Below, piece by piece: positions 12,020 through 21,919 of a DNA stretch of 48,837 bases. The DNA lies in assembly GCA_000383815.1 (NCBI GenBank), contig KB912812.1, positions 1 to 48,837 on the forward strand. Direction: 5' to 3'. The notes under the pieces are model-generated. The model saw nothing but the letters and a program-made list of their open reading frames with translations, made no database searches and was not told the DNA's origin. The stretch comes from an actinobacterium SCGC AAA027-J17. GTDB taxonomy: Bacteria > Actinomycetota > Actinomycetes > Nanopelagicales > Nanopelagicaceae. Numbering within the stretch: the stretch's first letter is position 1; the number at the start of each line of letters is the position of its first letter. Both the position numbers and the translations under genes were made by a program.

Positions 12020-12337
12020 TTATCCACCTTTTCTTAACTACTTAGAAAATCTTAACTACTTAAAGTTTTATCCAACAGTTCGCAGCCATTCACCCCTAAA
12101 TCTCTATATATAGTGGTTAGTAATAACCAGAGTGATTCCTGTGGGTTGTTTGCAAAACCGCAGGTCAGCCCGCATGAAGTTAACCCCAGAAAGTGTGGGA
12201 AGGGTGTGGGTGAGCTGTTTACACCAACAACCCAAACCGGTTATAAACAAAGATATCCACACTTATCCACAACTTATCCCCACCTTGGGGGTATTGGGTT
12301 GGGGAGAACTTTTCAATATTTAGTTGTTTTAAAACCC
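12020..12337. other. oriC: Chromosomal replication origin (oriC), dnaA-dnaN intergenic region
   Basis: DnaA boxes ATATCCACA (12253-12261), TTATCCACA (12263-12271), TTATCCCCA (12274-12282), next to an AT-rich stretch (about 12308-12340), at the standard dnaA/dnaN location. Confidence 0.85.
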
Positions 12338-13750
12338 TTACTTCTTTGACTGCTGCTTAATTCGGTTGGTCAACTCAGTTACCTGGTTATAGATCGAGCG
12401 CCGCTCTGCCATTAGCTGTCTAATCTTTCGATCAGCATGCATCACAGTTGTGTGGTCTCGTCCACCAAAAGCTTGTCCAATTTTTGGCAAAGACAGCTCA
12501 GTCATCTCCCGGCACAGATACATCGCGATCTGACGAGCATTTACCAAAACCCTAGAACGAGAGGTGCCACAAAGATCATCAACTGTCAGCGAGAAGTAGG
12601 AGGCGGTTTGGGCCATGATGGTTGGGCCAGTAATTTCTGGCCCTCCTTCTTCTGGAATCAAATCCTTCAAAACAATCTCAGCCAGCGATAGATCAACACC
12701 TTGTCGGTTTAAAGAGGCAAATGCGGTAACACGAATTAGAGCACCCTCTAACTCACGGATGTTGGTTGAGATCTTGCTAGCGATGTACTCCAAAACATCA
12801 TCAGGTGCGTTTAATTTATCTTGCGCAGCTTTCTTACGAAGAATTGCAATTCGAGTTTCAAGCTCAGGTGGTTGAATATCAGTTATTAAACCCCACTCAA
12901 ATCGTGAGCGCAGGCGATCTTCCAAAGTGGTTAATTGCTTTGGTGGTCGATCACTTGAGATAACAATCTGTTTGTTAGCGTTATACAAAGTATTGAATGT
13001 ATGGAAGAACTCCTCTTGGGTTCGTTCTTTGTTTTCTAAAAACTGAATATCATCAACTAATAAAATATCTAGATCTCGGTAGCGCTTTTGAAAGACCGAT
13101 GCTTTGTCATCACGGATTGAGTTAATAAAGTCATTTGTGAACTCCTCTGAGGATACATATCTAACCCGGACTGAGCCATACAACTCTTTGGCATAAGCCC
13201 CAATTGCATGTAAAAGGTGGGTCTTTCCAAGACCTGAATCACCATAAATAAATAGCGGGTTATAAGCCTTTGCCGGGGCCTCAGCTACTGCAACAGCTGC
13301 TGCATGTGCAAAACGATTTGATGCGCCAATAACAAAGGTTTCAAAGATATATCTTGGGTTTAATTGGGCGCTCTCGTTGGTATTTAATGAGGTTGAGTTT
13401 CTACCAGTACCACCCTTGGCTTCAACCGGTACTTCAGAAAAACTCTCATCAAGCAATTGCGCACTCTCTTGGGCCTCCCCTTTGCCATCACTGGTAACAG
13501 TTACTGCAATATTTATTTTTTCACCCAATTGGTTGGTTAGCTCCTCAGTTAGGATGGCGCGAAGCCTGGTCTCTAAAACATCCTTGGTGAATAGGTCGGG
13601 AGCTGATAACAAAAGATTTGAACCATCTTCTCCTGGTAATAGGCCAAGTGGTTTAGTTCGAGATAAAAATGCGTTGTATTGTGGTGTGGAAACAGATGAG
13701 ACCACCTGATCCCAGAGTTTTTGTAGATCTACCTGCGCAAGAGTTGCCAT
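12338..13750 (-). CDS. dnaA: Chromosomal replication initiator protein DnaA
   Basis: 470 aa. [62 protein letters not shown] signature. Confidence 0.99.
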   Translation of the reverse strand: MATLAQVDLQKLWDQVVSSVSTPQYNAFLSRTKPLGLLPGEDGSNLLLSAPDLFTKDVLETRLRAILTEELTNQLGEKINIAVTVTSDGKGEAQESAQLLDESFSEVPVEAKGGTGRNSTSLNTNESAQLNPRYIFETFVIGASNRFAHAAAVAVAEAPAKAYNPLFIYGDSGLGKTHLLHAIGAYAKELYGSVRVRYVSSEEFTNDFINSIRDDKASVFQKRYRDLDILLVDDIQFLENKERTQEEFFHTFNTLYNANKQIVISSDRPPKQLTTLEDRLRSRFEWGLITDIQPPELETRIAILRKKAAQDKLNAPDDVLEYIASKISTNIRELEGALIRVTAFASLNRQGVDLSLAEIVLKDLIPEEGGPEITGPTIMAQTASYFSLTVDDLCGTSRSRVLVNARQIAMYLCREMTELSLPKIGQAFGGRDHTTVMHADRKIRQLMAERRSIYNQVTELTNRIKQQSKK

Positions 13751-13788
13751 CTACCTACCCTTAATCCTGGCCAAAAAGCCCTAAAAAG

Positions 13789-13923
13789 TTACCCACAAAG
13801 TTATCCACAGGCTGTGGTCTAAACCTGTCCTTTAAACTTCAATTTCTAGCCATAGAGGGGAAAATCTGTGGATAGAGGGCGAAGATAGGTGCTATCACTC
13901 AGGATTGCAAGTGGTTATCCACA
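13789..13923. promoter_or_regulatory. DnaA-box cluster upstream of dnaA
   Basis: TTACCCACA (13789-13797), TTATCCACA (13801-13809), TGTGGATAG (13867-13875, reverse), TTATCCACA (13915-13923). Confidence 0.8.
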
Positions 13924-14046
13924 CTAACCGGCCCAGCTAGGGGTGGGTTGGGACCGGTTTGACCCATCTTGTCCCCAGCCCCTACCCTTACCACCCATAC
14001 CGCTGAGACCCTTAAACGGGAAAATCAATAATTTTAGGAGAGATTT

Positions 14047-14181
14047 ATGAAGCGCACCTTCCAGCCCAATGTTCGCAAACGGGCTAAAAAACATGGTTTC
14101 CGTGCCCGCATGGCCACACGTGGTGGACGAGGTGTTTTATCAGCTCGCCGCGCAAAAGGCCGAGCCAAAATCTCTGCCTAA
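14047..14181 (+). CDS. rpmH: 50S ribosomal protein L34
   Basis: 44 aa, absent from the supplied ORF track because it is short: [44 protein letters not shown]. Confidence 0.98.
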   Translation: MKRTFQPNVRKRAKKHGFRARMATRGGRGVLSARRAKGRAKISA

Positions 14182-14198
14182 GTTAACTAACTTAATCC

Positions 14199-14549
14199 GT
14201 GTTACCTAAACCAAACCGGCTACGTGCTGGATCTGATTTTAATCTCATCACCAAAACAGGTGCTCGTTTTTCTGCCCCAAACTTAGTTTTGTATGCAAAC
14301 CTAGCAAAAACTGATCAACCAAAGATTGGTTTTATAGTTAATCGATCTGTTGGTGGTTCAGTAACCCGACACCTTGTCACTAGAAAACTTCGTCACAACT
14401 TTGCTGCGTACATTCCATCTCTTCCAAATGGTTTAATGATTGTAGTTAGGGTGTTGAAAGCTCAAAATGATTACACCACAGAGGTTTCACAACTAGTTGA
14501 AAAAACCTTATTAAAGTTTTCAACTCAGAACAACAAGGCTGATAAATGA
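14199..14549 (+). CDS. rnpA: Ribonuclease P protein component
   Basis: 116 aa. LPKPNRLRAGSDFNLITKTGAR..., RHLVTRKLRHNF. Starts with GTG; follows rpmH. Confidence 0.95.
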   Translation: MLPKPNRLRAGSDFNLITKTGARFSAPNLVLYANLAKTDQPKIGFIVNRSVGGSVTRHLVTRKLRHNFAAYIPSLPNGLMIVVRVLKAQNDYTTEVSQLVEKTLLKFSTQNNKADK

Positions 14550-14791
14550 GATTTGTTTTAACCCTGCCAATTAAGGTTTATCAAAAATATATCTCACCAT
14601 TTTTTGCTCCCCGCTGTAAGTACTACCCATCCTGTTCTACCTATACCGAGTTAGCAATAACTGAGTTTGGGATTAAAGGATTATTTATGGGTATCTACCG
14701 CTTTGTAAGGTGTAACCCCTTTTCATATGGCGGGGTGGATTACCCATCTAAGCAAGCAGCATTAGTAGTTAGAGAAAGGCAGATGAGTTAA
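14546..14791 (+). CDS. yidD: Membrane protein insertion efficiency factor YidD
   Basis: 81 aa. YQKYISPFFAPRCKYYPSCSTYTELAITEFG...RCNPFSYGGVDYP. Confidence 0.97.
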   Translation: MRFVLTLPIKVYQKYISPFFAPRCKYYPSCSTYTELAITEFGIKGLFMGIYRFVRCNPFSYGGVDYPSKQAALVVRERQMS

Positions 14792-15705
14792 TGGATGCGA
14801 TGTTAAACGGCTTATATACAGCAGTTTCTTGGGTATTAGTCACCTTTCATGATCTTCTAGCCTTTACCAACAATCCTGATCTGCAGTGGGTGGTAGGCAT
14901 TATCGCTTTGGTTATTTTGATTCGAATCATTCTTATTCCATTATTTGTTAAACAGATTAAATCTCAACGAGCCCTCACCGCCTTGCAACCACATATGAAG
15001 GCGATTCAGAAGAAGTATAAAGATGATCGACAAAAACAATCTGAAGAGATGATGAAGCTCTACAAAGAGCACAAGACAAATCCTCTTGCCTCTTGTTTTC
15101 CAATCCTTGCCCAAGCCCCAATCTTTTTCGCACTCTTTTGGGTGTTAAACAGCATTAGCCAAAATCAACCCCGCGGCTTGTTAAAGGGTGAGTATTTAAT
15201 TTCAGCACGAGAGGCAAACTTTTTTGGCGCGCCCCTATCTGGCACATTTTTAGGATCAAGTGATTTCTCCACCAAAGCAATTGCAATCGTCTTAATTATT
15301 TTTATGTCAGCCACCACCTTCACCACCCAACGTCAGTTGATGGTTAAAGGAATGCCAAAGATGGACACATCAAATAACATGATGTTGCAACAGCAAAAAA
15401 TTATGTTGTATTTATTTCCAGTTATTTTTGCAGTAACCGGTGTTAACTTTCCAATCGGAGTTTTAATTTACTGGTCAACTACAAACCTTTGGACTTGGGG
15501 TCAGCAGTACTACGTAATTAAACGAAACCCAGCTCCAGGATCTCCTGCCTATGAAGAGTTGCAGAAAAAGAAGGCAGCAAAAGGATCACTTGATGAAACA
15601 GGTAATAACCCAGATGGCACCACAATCATTGAAGAGCAACCAGATCAGGGTGGACAAAGAAACCAACCTAAGAGAGATAAAAAACGAAAGAAGAAGCGTA
15701 AGTAG
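14791..15705 (+). CDS. yidC: Membrane protein insertase YidC/Oxa1
   Basis: 304 aa. Multi-TM; FPILAQAPIFFALFWVL, basic C-terminal tail PKRDKKRKKKRK; follows yidD. Confidence 0.95.
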   Translation: MDAMLNGLYTAVSWVLVTFHDLLAFTNNPDLQWVVGIIALVILIRIILIPLFVKQIKSQRALTALQPHMKAIQKKYKDDRQKQSEEMMKLYKEHKTNPLASCFPILAQAPIFFALFWVLNSISQNQPRGLLKGEYLISAREANFFGAPLSGTFLGSSDFSTKAIAIVLIIFMSATTFTTQRQLMVKGMPKMDTSNNMMLQQQKIMLYLFPVIFAVTGVNFPIGVLIYWSTTNLWTWGQQYYVIKRNPAPGSPAYEELQKKKAAKGSLDETGNNPDGTTIIEEQPDQGGQRNQPKRDKKRKKKRK

Positions 15706-15767
15706 AAAAACTGCACAAATTAGTACAAAAACTATCAAATCAGTATAAATAACACTTTGGAGGAGCA

Positions 15768-16268
15768 ATGAGCGAAGTAAAGAGTGAAAAGGTTGTCGAG
15801 AAGAAGAGTTTGATCGCCCAACTTGAAGAGGAGGGGGATGTAGCAGCTGATTACCTAGAGGGCCTTCTTGATATCGCCGACCTTGATGGGGATATTGATA
15901 TTGATGTTGAAAATGATCGAGCAGCCCTAGCAATTGCTGGCGGCAAACTCTCCCACCTAGTTGGTGGTCGTGGTGAGGTCCTAGATTCTCTACAGGAGTT
16001 AACCCGGCTTGCAGTTCAAACCTCATTGGGCGAGCGAAGCAGGTTGATGCTAGATATCGACAACTTTAGAAGTGATAAAAAGGCTGAGTTAGCTCAGTTG
16101 GCCAAAGAGACCGCTGAAGAGGTTAAATCCACTGGGGAGGCGATAAAGCTTCGTCCAATGAACGCCTTTGAACGCAAGGTTGTCCATGACACCATTCAAG
16201 AGATTGGCTTAACCAGTGAATCTGAGGGTGAAGACCCAGATCGCTGCGTGGTAGTTCTTCCAGCCTAA
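15768..16268 (+). CDS. jag: RNA-binding Jag/SpoIIIJ-associated protein (KH-R3H)
   Basis: 166 aa. GGKLSHLVGGRGEVLDSLQELTRLAVQ KH loop, R3H LRPMNAFERKVVHDTIQE, SESEGEDPDRCVVVLPA. Confidence 0.95.
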   Translation: MSEVKSEKVVEKKSLIAQLEEEGDVAADYLEGLLDIADLDGDIDIDVENDRAALAIAGGKLSHLVGGRGEVLDSLQELTRLAVQTSLGERSRLMLDIDNFRSDKKAELAQLAKETAEEVKSTGEAIKLRPMNAFERKVVHDTIQEIGLTSESEGEDPDRCVVVLPA

Positions 16269-16284
16269 GGTTTCACGTGAAACC
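16269..16284. other. parS: parS-like site 1
   Basis: GGTTTCACGTGAAACC, a perfect palindrome, 14/16 to TGTTTCACGTGAAACA. Contains the rsmG GTG start. Confidence 0.85.
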
Positions 16285-16873
16285 AACCCCTGAGCTATTA
16301 GCCTTTTTTGGCCAAAACCAGGGAAAGATCCAGGCTTACGCAACCCTGCTTGAAACTGCCGGGATTGAGCGCGGCCTAATAGGCCCCAAAGAGGGGGATC
16401 GGATCTGGGAGCGCCATATCGCAAACTGCATCCCAATCACCACCATTATTAAAGAGGGCGTTCGGCTAGCCGATATAGGCTCTGGGGCAGGACTTCCCGG
16501 GATCGTGATCGCCCTAGCAAGGCCTGATTTAAAGGTAACCTTGATTGAGCCTTTGCAGCGACGGGTGGATTTTTTAAATGAAGTAGTTAATCAGCTTGAG
16601 ATTCCAGTTGAGGTAATCAGAGGCAGGGCCGAAACAGTCAAAAGGCAGTTTGAGGTGGTTACCGCCAGGGCGGTTGCCCCCCTTGAGAAGTTAATCCAGA
16701 TTAGCTGGCACATGATCCCCAGGGGTGGCCACCTGTTGGCGATCAAAGGTGAGAGCGCAGCAGAGGAGCTTTCCACCACCAAGCTTAAAAAGGGTGCTAC
16801 TGCGAAAATCCATGAAATATCACGGCCTAATCTGCCTGTGGCACGGGTGGTTGAGGTGAGTAAGGGTGCTTAA
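16277..16873 (+). CDS. rsmG: 16S rRNA (guanine-N7)-methyltransferase RsmG (GidB)
   Basis: 198 aa. WERHIANCIPI, LADIGSGAGLPGIVIALARPDLKVTLIEPLQRRVDFL, VTARAVAPLEKL. Confidence 0.96.
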   Translation: MKPTPELLAFFGQNQGKIQAYATLLETAGIERGLIGPKEGDRIWERHIANCIPITTIIKEGVRLADIGSGAGLPGIVIALARPDLKVTLIEPLQRRVDFLNEVVNQLEIPVEVIRGRAETVKRQFEVVTARAVAPLEKLIQISWHMIPRGGHLLAIKGESAAEELSTTKLKKGATAKIHEISRPNLPVARVVEVSKGA

Positions 16874-16882
16874 CTTCGCCCC

Positions 16883-17803
16883 ATGAGGGCAGATGATGTT
16901 TCACATGAAACAAACTCCCAACCAGGTGTTGGGGGCAGGCCAGTTATTGGGGTGCGCCGGCTAAAGGAGCCGATGGTCGCCCCATTAAAGACTCGAATCT
17001 TCACCGTGGCCAACCAAAAAGGTGGGGTAGGTAAAACCACCTCTGCGGTAAATATTGCCGCCGCCCTATCCATGGGTGGGTTAAAGGTTTTAGTGATTGA
17101 TTTAGATCCACAAGGAAATGCCTCAACTGCATTTGGAATTGATCGAAGTGCAAATGGTGGAATTTATGATGTTCTAATAAATGATCTACCTATTGCAAAT
17201 GTTGCAGTAAAGGTTGCTGGCTTTCCACATTTAGAAGCTGTGGCAGCAAACTCTGATTTAGCAGGAGCTGAAATACAACTAGTTCCTACAGTTGCAAGAG
17301 AGTTTAGATTACAAGCTGCGTTACAAACTTACTTGTTAGCAAAACAAAATGCTGGCCAAAGATTTGATTATGTATTTATTGATTGTCCACCAAGTTTAGG
17401 TTTGTTAACTATTAACGCACTAGCTGCAGCTGATGAAGTACTAGTTCCAATTCAATGTGAGTACTACTCACTAGAGGGATTGTCTTTACTATTACAAACT
17501 TTAGGCGAGGTACAAAAGAGATTAAATCCTAAGATCTCACTTACCACCATTGTTTTAACTATGTTTGATGGCAGAACTAGATTGGCAAATGATGTGGCAG
17601 ATAATGTTAAAAAACATTTCCCAACCGAGTTAATAAATATTCCAATACCAAGGGCTGTAAGAGTTTCCGAAGCTCCCTCTTATGGTCAAACAGTTATGAC
17701 ATATGACGCCTCTAGTCCTGGCGCTATTGCATATATGTCAGTGGCAAGAGAGATTGCAAACCGTGGTGGTGCGCCAATTAATGTAAAGAATGAGAGTGCT
17801 TGA
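16883..17803 (+). CDS. parA: Chromosome partitioning ATPase ParA/Soj
   Basis: 306 aa. [23 protein letters not shown] deviant Walker [38 protein letters not shown]. Confidence 0.98.
   Translation: MRADDVSHETNSQPGVGGRPVIGVRRLKEPMVAPLKTRIFTVANQKGGVGKTTSAVNIAAALSMGGLKVLVIDLDPQGNASTAFGIDRSANGGIYDVLINDLPIANVAVKVAGFPHLEAVAANSDLAGAEIQLVPTVAREFRLQAALQTYLLAKQNAGQRFDYVFIDCPPSLGLLTINALAAADEVLVPIQCEYYSLEGLSLLLQTLGEVQKRLNPKISLTTIVLTMFDGRTRLANDVADNVKKHFPTELINIPIPRAVRVSEAPSYGQTVMTYDASSPGAIAYMSVAREIANRGGAPINVKNESA
16897..16912. other. parS: parS-like site 2
   Basis: TGTTTCACATGAAACA, 15/16 to TGTTTCACGTGAAACA, inside the parA 5' coding region. Confidence 0.88.
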
Positions 17804-18690
17804 TGAGCACTCGCAAAGGTGGTTTAGGTAGAGGGTTAGATGCATTAATTCCTACCTCAATAATGCCAACTGAGATTAAAACTCCAAGCGGAGTAGTAAC
17901 AGCTAATCGAGATGAGATAGATCTTAATAACATTAGCGCTAATCCAAAACAACCAAGAACAGTATTTGATGAGGATCAATTAACTGAGTTGGCACTTTCT
18001 ATTAAAGAGGTTGGCCTACTCCAACCACCAGTTGTTAGATCAATTGGTAATGGTAAGTATCAATTAATTATGGGTGAGCGCAGATTTCGCGCCGCCAAAC
18101 TTGCTGGCTTAAAAAGCATTCCAGTAATTATTAGACAAACTACCGATGATCAATTACTTCGCGAGGCGTTAATTGAAAACATTCACCGAAGTCAATTAAA
18201 TCCACTTGAGGAGGGTGCGGCGTATCAACAGTTGTTAAATGATTTCTCCTATACCCATGATGAATTAGCAGCTAAATTAAGTAAATCAAGGCCTGCAATA
18301 ACCAACACGATGCGGCTCTTAAATCTACCCCCTTCTGTGCAACGAAAAGTGGCAGCAGGTGTTATCTCAGCAGGACATGCCAGAGCGCTTTTATCTTTAA
18401 CGGATGAAAAAGAGATTGAAAATTTAGCCAATCGGATAGTTGCTGAAGGATTAACTGTTAGAGCAGTGGAGGAGATTGTTTCCACCGGTGGCGCTAAGGT
18501 AAAAGCGGGCTCAATAAGAAGTGGCAAGATCATTGCGCCAAAGTTAAAAGAGATCTCAGATCAATTGTCAGATCACCTAGACACTAGGGTTAGCGTGGAG
18601 TTGGGCAAACAAAAAGGCAAGATAGTAATTGAGTTTGCCACCGTTGAGGACTTAGAGAGAATAAACAGCAAGATTTTAAAAAAATCCTAA
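17800..18690 (+). CDS. parB: Chromosome partitioning protein ParB/Spo0J
   Basis: 296 aa. [70 protein letters not shown]. Confidence 0.98.
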   Translation: MMSTRKGGLGRGLDALIPTSIMPTEIKTPSGVVTANRDEIDLNNISANPKQPRTVFDEDQLTELALSIKEVGLLQPPVVRSIGNGKYQLIMGERRFRAAKLAGLKSIPVIIRQTTDDQLLREALIENIHRSQLNPLEEGAAYQQLLNDFSYTHDELAAKLSKSRPAITNTMRLLNLPPSVQRKVAAGVISAGHARALLSLTDEKEIENLANRIVAEGLTVRAVEEIVSTGGAKVKAGSIRSGKIIAPKLKEISDQLSDHLDTRVSVELGKQKGKIVIEFATVEDLERINSKILKKS

Positions 18691-18742
18691 GATCAAATCC
18701 AAGTAGCTAATCTCAATAAGATGATAAATCAAGGATAAAACT

Positions 18743-20608
18743 ATGACAAAAATTTTGGAGATTCAGGGACTGCGAGCTCTTGCTGTCATTTTAGTAATCA
18801 TCTATCACGCAGATTTCATACCAGGTGGCTTTATTGGCGTAGATATCTTTTATGTAATTTCAGGATTTTTGATTACAAATCTGATTATCAAAGAGATATC
18901 AACTAAAGGCAATCTAAACTTAAGAAACTTCTACCACCGCCGGATCAAAAGGCTGCTACCAGCTTCAGCCCTAGTTCTACTTGTTACCGCATTAACCTGT
19001 TACATCCTGCTGCCACCGATGGACCGCGATCAAGTAGGAAAAGATGTAATTGCAGTATCACTACTACTTTCGAATTACGCCTTTGCAATATGGGAAAACG
19101 ATTACCAAAACTTAGGTGAAGCTGCCTCACCATTTATTCACTACTGGTCACTTGCAGTTGAGGAGCAGTTTTACTTAATCTGGCCACTTTTTATCTTGGT
19201 ATTTGCAAAATTTGGCATGAGGGCAGTCAAGAGTGCAATCTTTGCCTTACTTGTAATCTCTTTAACCTTTTCAATAATCCAAACACCAGATTCACCAATC
19301 TTTACCTTCTACTCACTTCACACCAGAGCTTGGGAGTTAGCAGCTGGTGCGTTGATTGTTTTTATTCCAAAAAATCATCTAATGGCAAGTAAAGCTTTTT
19401 ATAAGATCTGCGCAATTATTGGAGCACTACTTATAACTTGGGCCGCCTACTCATTTACCTCAGAAAGTGCCTTCCCTGGCTACTTGGCATTAATCCCTGT
19501 TTTAGGAAGCTTTTTACTTATTGCTTCAATCGGAGATTGGCCAGCTTTATTTAAGAGGTTATTCAATAACAAAGTAATGCAGCATATGGGTGCTATCTCC
19601 TACCCCTTATACCTATGGCACTGGCCAGCCCTTGCTGTGCCAGCCTTAGTTTTAGATCGACCAATAGAGTTAAATGAAAAACTCATGGCAATCGCCGCCA
19701 CCATACTTTTATCTGAATTAACACATCGGTTTGTCGAACAACCATTTAGGTACTCAAAGATTGATTTATCAAAAACCTTTTCAACCCTTGTGGCTGCAAC
19801 CACCTGCTCAATTTTAATTGGAGCTCTAATCTTAAATACCCACACAACAAATATCTTTGTTAAGGAAAAGAATCTAAACCTTGAGTTATCTGAAGTTACA
19901 TCTCTTCCAGTAATTCACAGCGATGGCTGCCATGTTAACTGGGGAGTTCAAACCTCAAAAGAGTGTCTGTATGGAGATTTAACCTCAGATAAAACCATGG
20001 TCTTGTTTGGAGATTCACATGCGGCGCAATGGTTTGATGCTGTTGAGGATATTGCTAAAAATCAAGGATATAAATTGATATCTTTAACAAAATCAGCATG
20101 TTCTGCTTTAAAGCTTCCAATTTCAAACCGAGGCGTCTATAACGGGGATGAGTGCCGAAAATGGCAAAGTAACTCAATTGAGAGAATTAAGGAGTTAAAG
20201 CCAGAAGTTTTAATCGCCAGCGCTTTTTCTCACTACAACCTTAATTTAAAGGCCAATTCAAAAGATTTTTACTACCTAGCAACTCAGCAAGAGTTACACC
20301 AACAATTACTAGGTTATGTAAACAAGATGGTTTATCTCACCGATACCCCAAAGCCAGTAAAAAACATACCAAGGTGTTTATCTCATAATTCACTTGAATC
20401 CTGTAATCAAATCAACAGGTCATCAAATGCCGTTTATAAAGAGCTAATAAAGATTGATCCTTATCAGTGGTTTTGTGATAAATCTTGTTCTGCAGTTAAG
20501 GAAAACTTTATTGTTTATCGAGATGCTTCCCATATAACAAGAGCTGCTGCTAAAGCAGTTGCAGATCAATTAGAAGTGGCTTTAATACAAAAACAAGTCT
20601 TTAATTAA
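18743..20608 (+). CDS. Acyltransferase family 3 (OafA/YrhL-like) with C-terminal SGNH hydrolase-like domain
   Basis: 621 aa. EIQGLRALAVILVIIYHADFIPGGFIGVDIFYVISGFLIT, HYWSLAVEEQFYLIWPL; SGNH motifs FGDSHAAQW and D-A-S-H near the C-terminus. Confidence 0.93.
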   Translation: MTKILEIQGLRALAVILVIIYHADFIPGGFIGVDIFYVISGFLITNLIIKEISTKGNLNLRNFYHRRIKRLLPASALVLLVTALTCYILLPPMDRDQVGKDVIAVSLLLSNYAFAIWENDYQNLGEAASPFIHYWSLAVEEQFYLIWPLFILVFAKFGMRAVKSAIFALLVISLTFSIIQTPDSPIFTFYSLHTRAWELAAGALIVFIPKNHLMASKAFYKICAIIGALLITWAAYSFTSESAFPGYLALIPVLGSFLLIASIGDWPALFKRLFNNKVMQHMGAISYPLYLWHWPALAVPALVLDRPIELNEKLMAIAATILLSELTHRFVEQPFRYSKIDLSKTFSTLVAATTCSILIGALILNTHTTNIFVKEKNLNLELSEVTSLPVIHSDGCHVNWGVQTSKECLYGDLTSDKTMVLFGDSHAAQWFDAVEDIAKNQGYKLISLTKSACSALKLPISNRGVYNGDECRKWQSNSIERIKELKPEVLIASAFSHYNLNLKANSKDFYYLATQQELHQQLLGYVNKMVYLTDTPKPVKNIPRCLSHNSLESCNQINRSSNAVYKELIKIDPYQWFCDKSCSAVKENFIVYRDASHITRAAAKAVADQLEVALIQKQVFN

Positions 20609-21884
20609 TCTGGCGAGATTCCATCTCGGTTTTAATTACACCAGCTAGAGACTTAATGCCTTCGGTTATTCGCTCAGGAGTTGGGTGGCAGTATGAGATT
20701 CGCAATGACCAAGAGCCAAAGCCGTCTGCATAAAAGGCAGTTCCAGGCACATAAGCAACTTTGGCAGCAATAGCTTTTGGCATCAATGCATTTGTATCAA
20801 TCTCTGGTGGCAATGTAACCCAGATATAAAAGCCACCACCAGGTTTTGTCCAAGTAGCACTCTTTGGAAAGTATTTATCTAAAGCAGAAAGTGCTGCATC
20901 GCGCCTGTCCTTATACAACTTAGCAAATGATGCAATCTGATCCCGCCACGGTTGATTTGCTAAATAACTAGAAATCACAAGCTGGGTGAAATTTGATGGG
21001 CAAAGAATTGAAGATTCAGATGCGATCACCATTTTTTCCTTTAATGATTGTGGGACTAGCGCCCAGCCGATTCGAAGTCCTGGGGCAATAGTTTTTGAAA
21101 AGGTTCCTAGGTAAATAACATTTTCTGAATCACTTGCCCGCATGGCATTCGGTGATGGCTTATCAAAACCAAGTAATCCATAAGGATTATCTTCAACTAC
21201 CAGGATTTGTTCTTCACGACAGATATCTAAAATCTCAGTACGTCTATCAGCTGGCAGTAAAACTCCTGCTGGATTTTGATAATTAGGAATTAGGTATAAA
21301 AACTTAATCTTTCGACCAGCAGATTTTGTAGTTGCAATAGCATCTTTTAATGCTGATGGGATTAAGCCATCTTGATCCATCGCCACATGAACAACCTGAG
21401 CTTCATACTGCTTAAAGGTGCCAAGTGCGCCAACGTATGATGGTGCTTCAACTAAGACCACATCATTTGGATCAATAAAGATTCGTGAGATTAAATCCAA
21501 TGCTTGTTGGGATCCAGTGGTGACAACTACATCATCAGGGTGGGCTTTAATTCCCTCCAGCGCCATCACATCACAAATTTGCTCACGTAATTTTGGGTGA
21601 CCTTGTCCTGATCCATACTGCAGCGCCTCTGCGCCATTTTCTAAAATTAATTTTTGTGTAACTGATGCCATCATTTCCATTGGTAGAGCAGATAGATTTG
21701 GCATTCCTCCAGCTAAAGAGACAATCTCAGGCCGGCTTGCTACAGCAAATAAAGATCTAATCTCACTTGCTTTCATGCCAAGTGCGCGGTTTGCTAATCG
21801 TTCAGGAAGGTTTTCTGGTTTTCCAGTGTGAATACGAACAGGTGAATCTGATTTAACAACTCTTAGATTTCTACCCGATTCCAT
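20601..21884 (-). CDS. PLP-dependent aminotransferase (class I/II, MocR/LysN-like)
   Basis: 427 aa. VVTTGSQQALDLISRIFIDPNDVVLVEAPSYVGAL, YLIPNYQNPAGV, YLGTFSKTIAPGLRIGW (PLP Lys). Confidence 0.93.
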   Translation of the reverse strand: MESGRNLRVVKSDSPVRIHTGKPENLPERLANRALGMKASEIRSLFAVASRPEIVSLAGGMPNLSALPMEMMASVTQKLILENGAEALQYGSGQGHPKLREQICDVMALEGIKAHPDDVVVTTGSQQALDLISRIFIDPNDVVLVEAPSYVGALGTFKQYEAQVVHVAMDQDGLIPSALKDAIATTKSAGRKIKFLYLIPNYQNPAGVLLPADRRTEILDICREEQILVVEDNPYGLLGFDKPSPNAMRASDSENVIYLGTFSKTIAPGLRIGWALVPQSLKEKMVIASESSILCPSNFTQLVISSYLANQPWRDQIASFAKLYKDRRDAALSALDKYFPKSATWTKPGGGFYIWVTLPPEIDTNALMPKAIAAKVAYVPGTAFYADGFGSWSLRISYCHPTPERITEGIKSLAGVIKTEMESRQIN

Positions 21885-21919
21885 TAACCAAGTTTGCCAT
21901 ATGAGTGGCTTTGGTAAAA

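Noticed and set aside
15586-16026. 146-aa - strand ORF spanning yidC/jag
   Set aside because: Antisense to two conserved genes; low-complexity composition.
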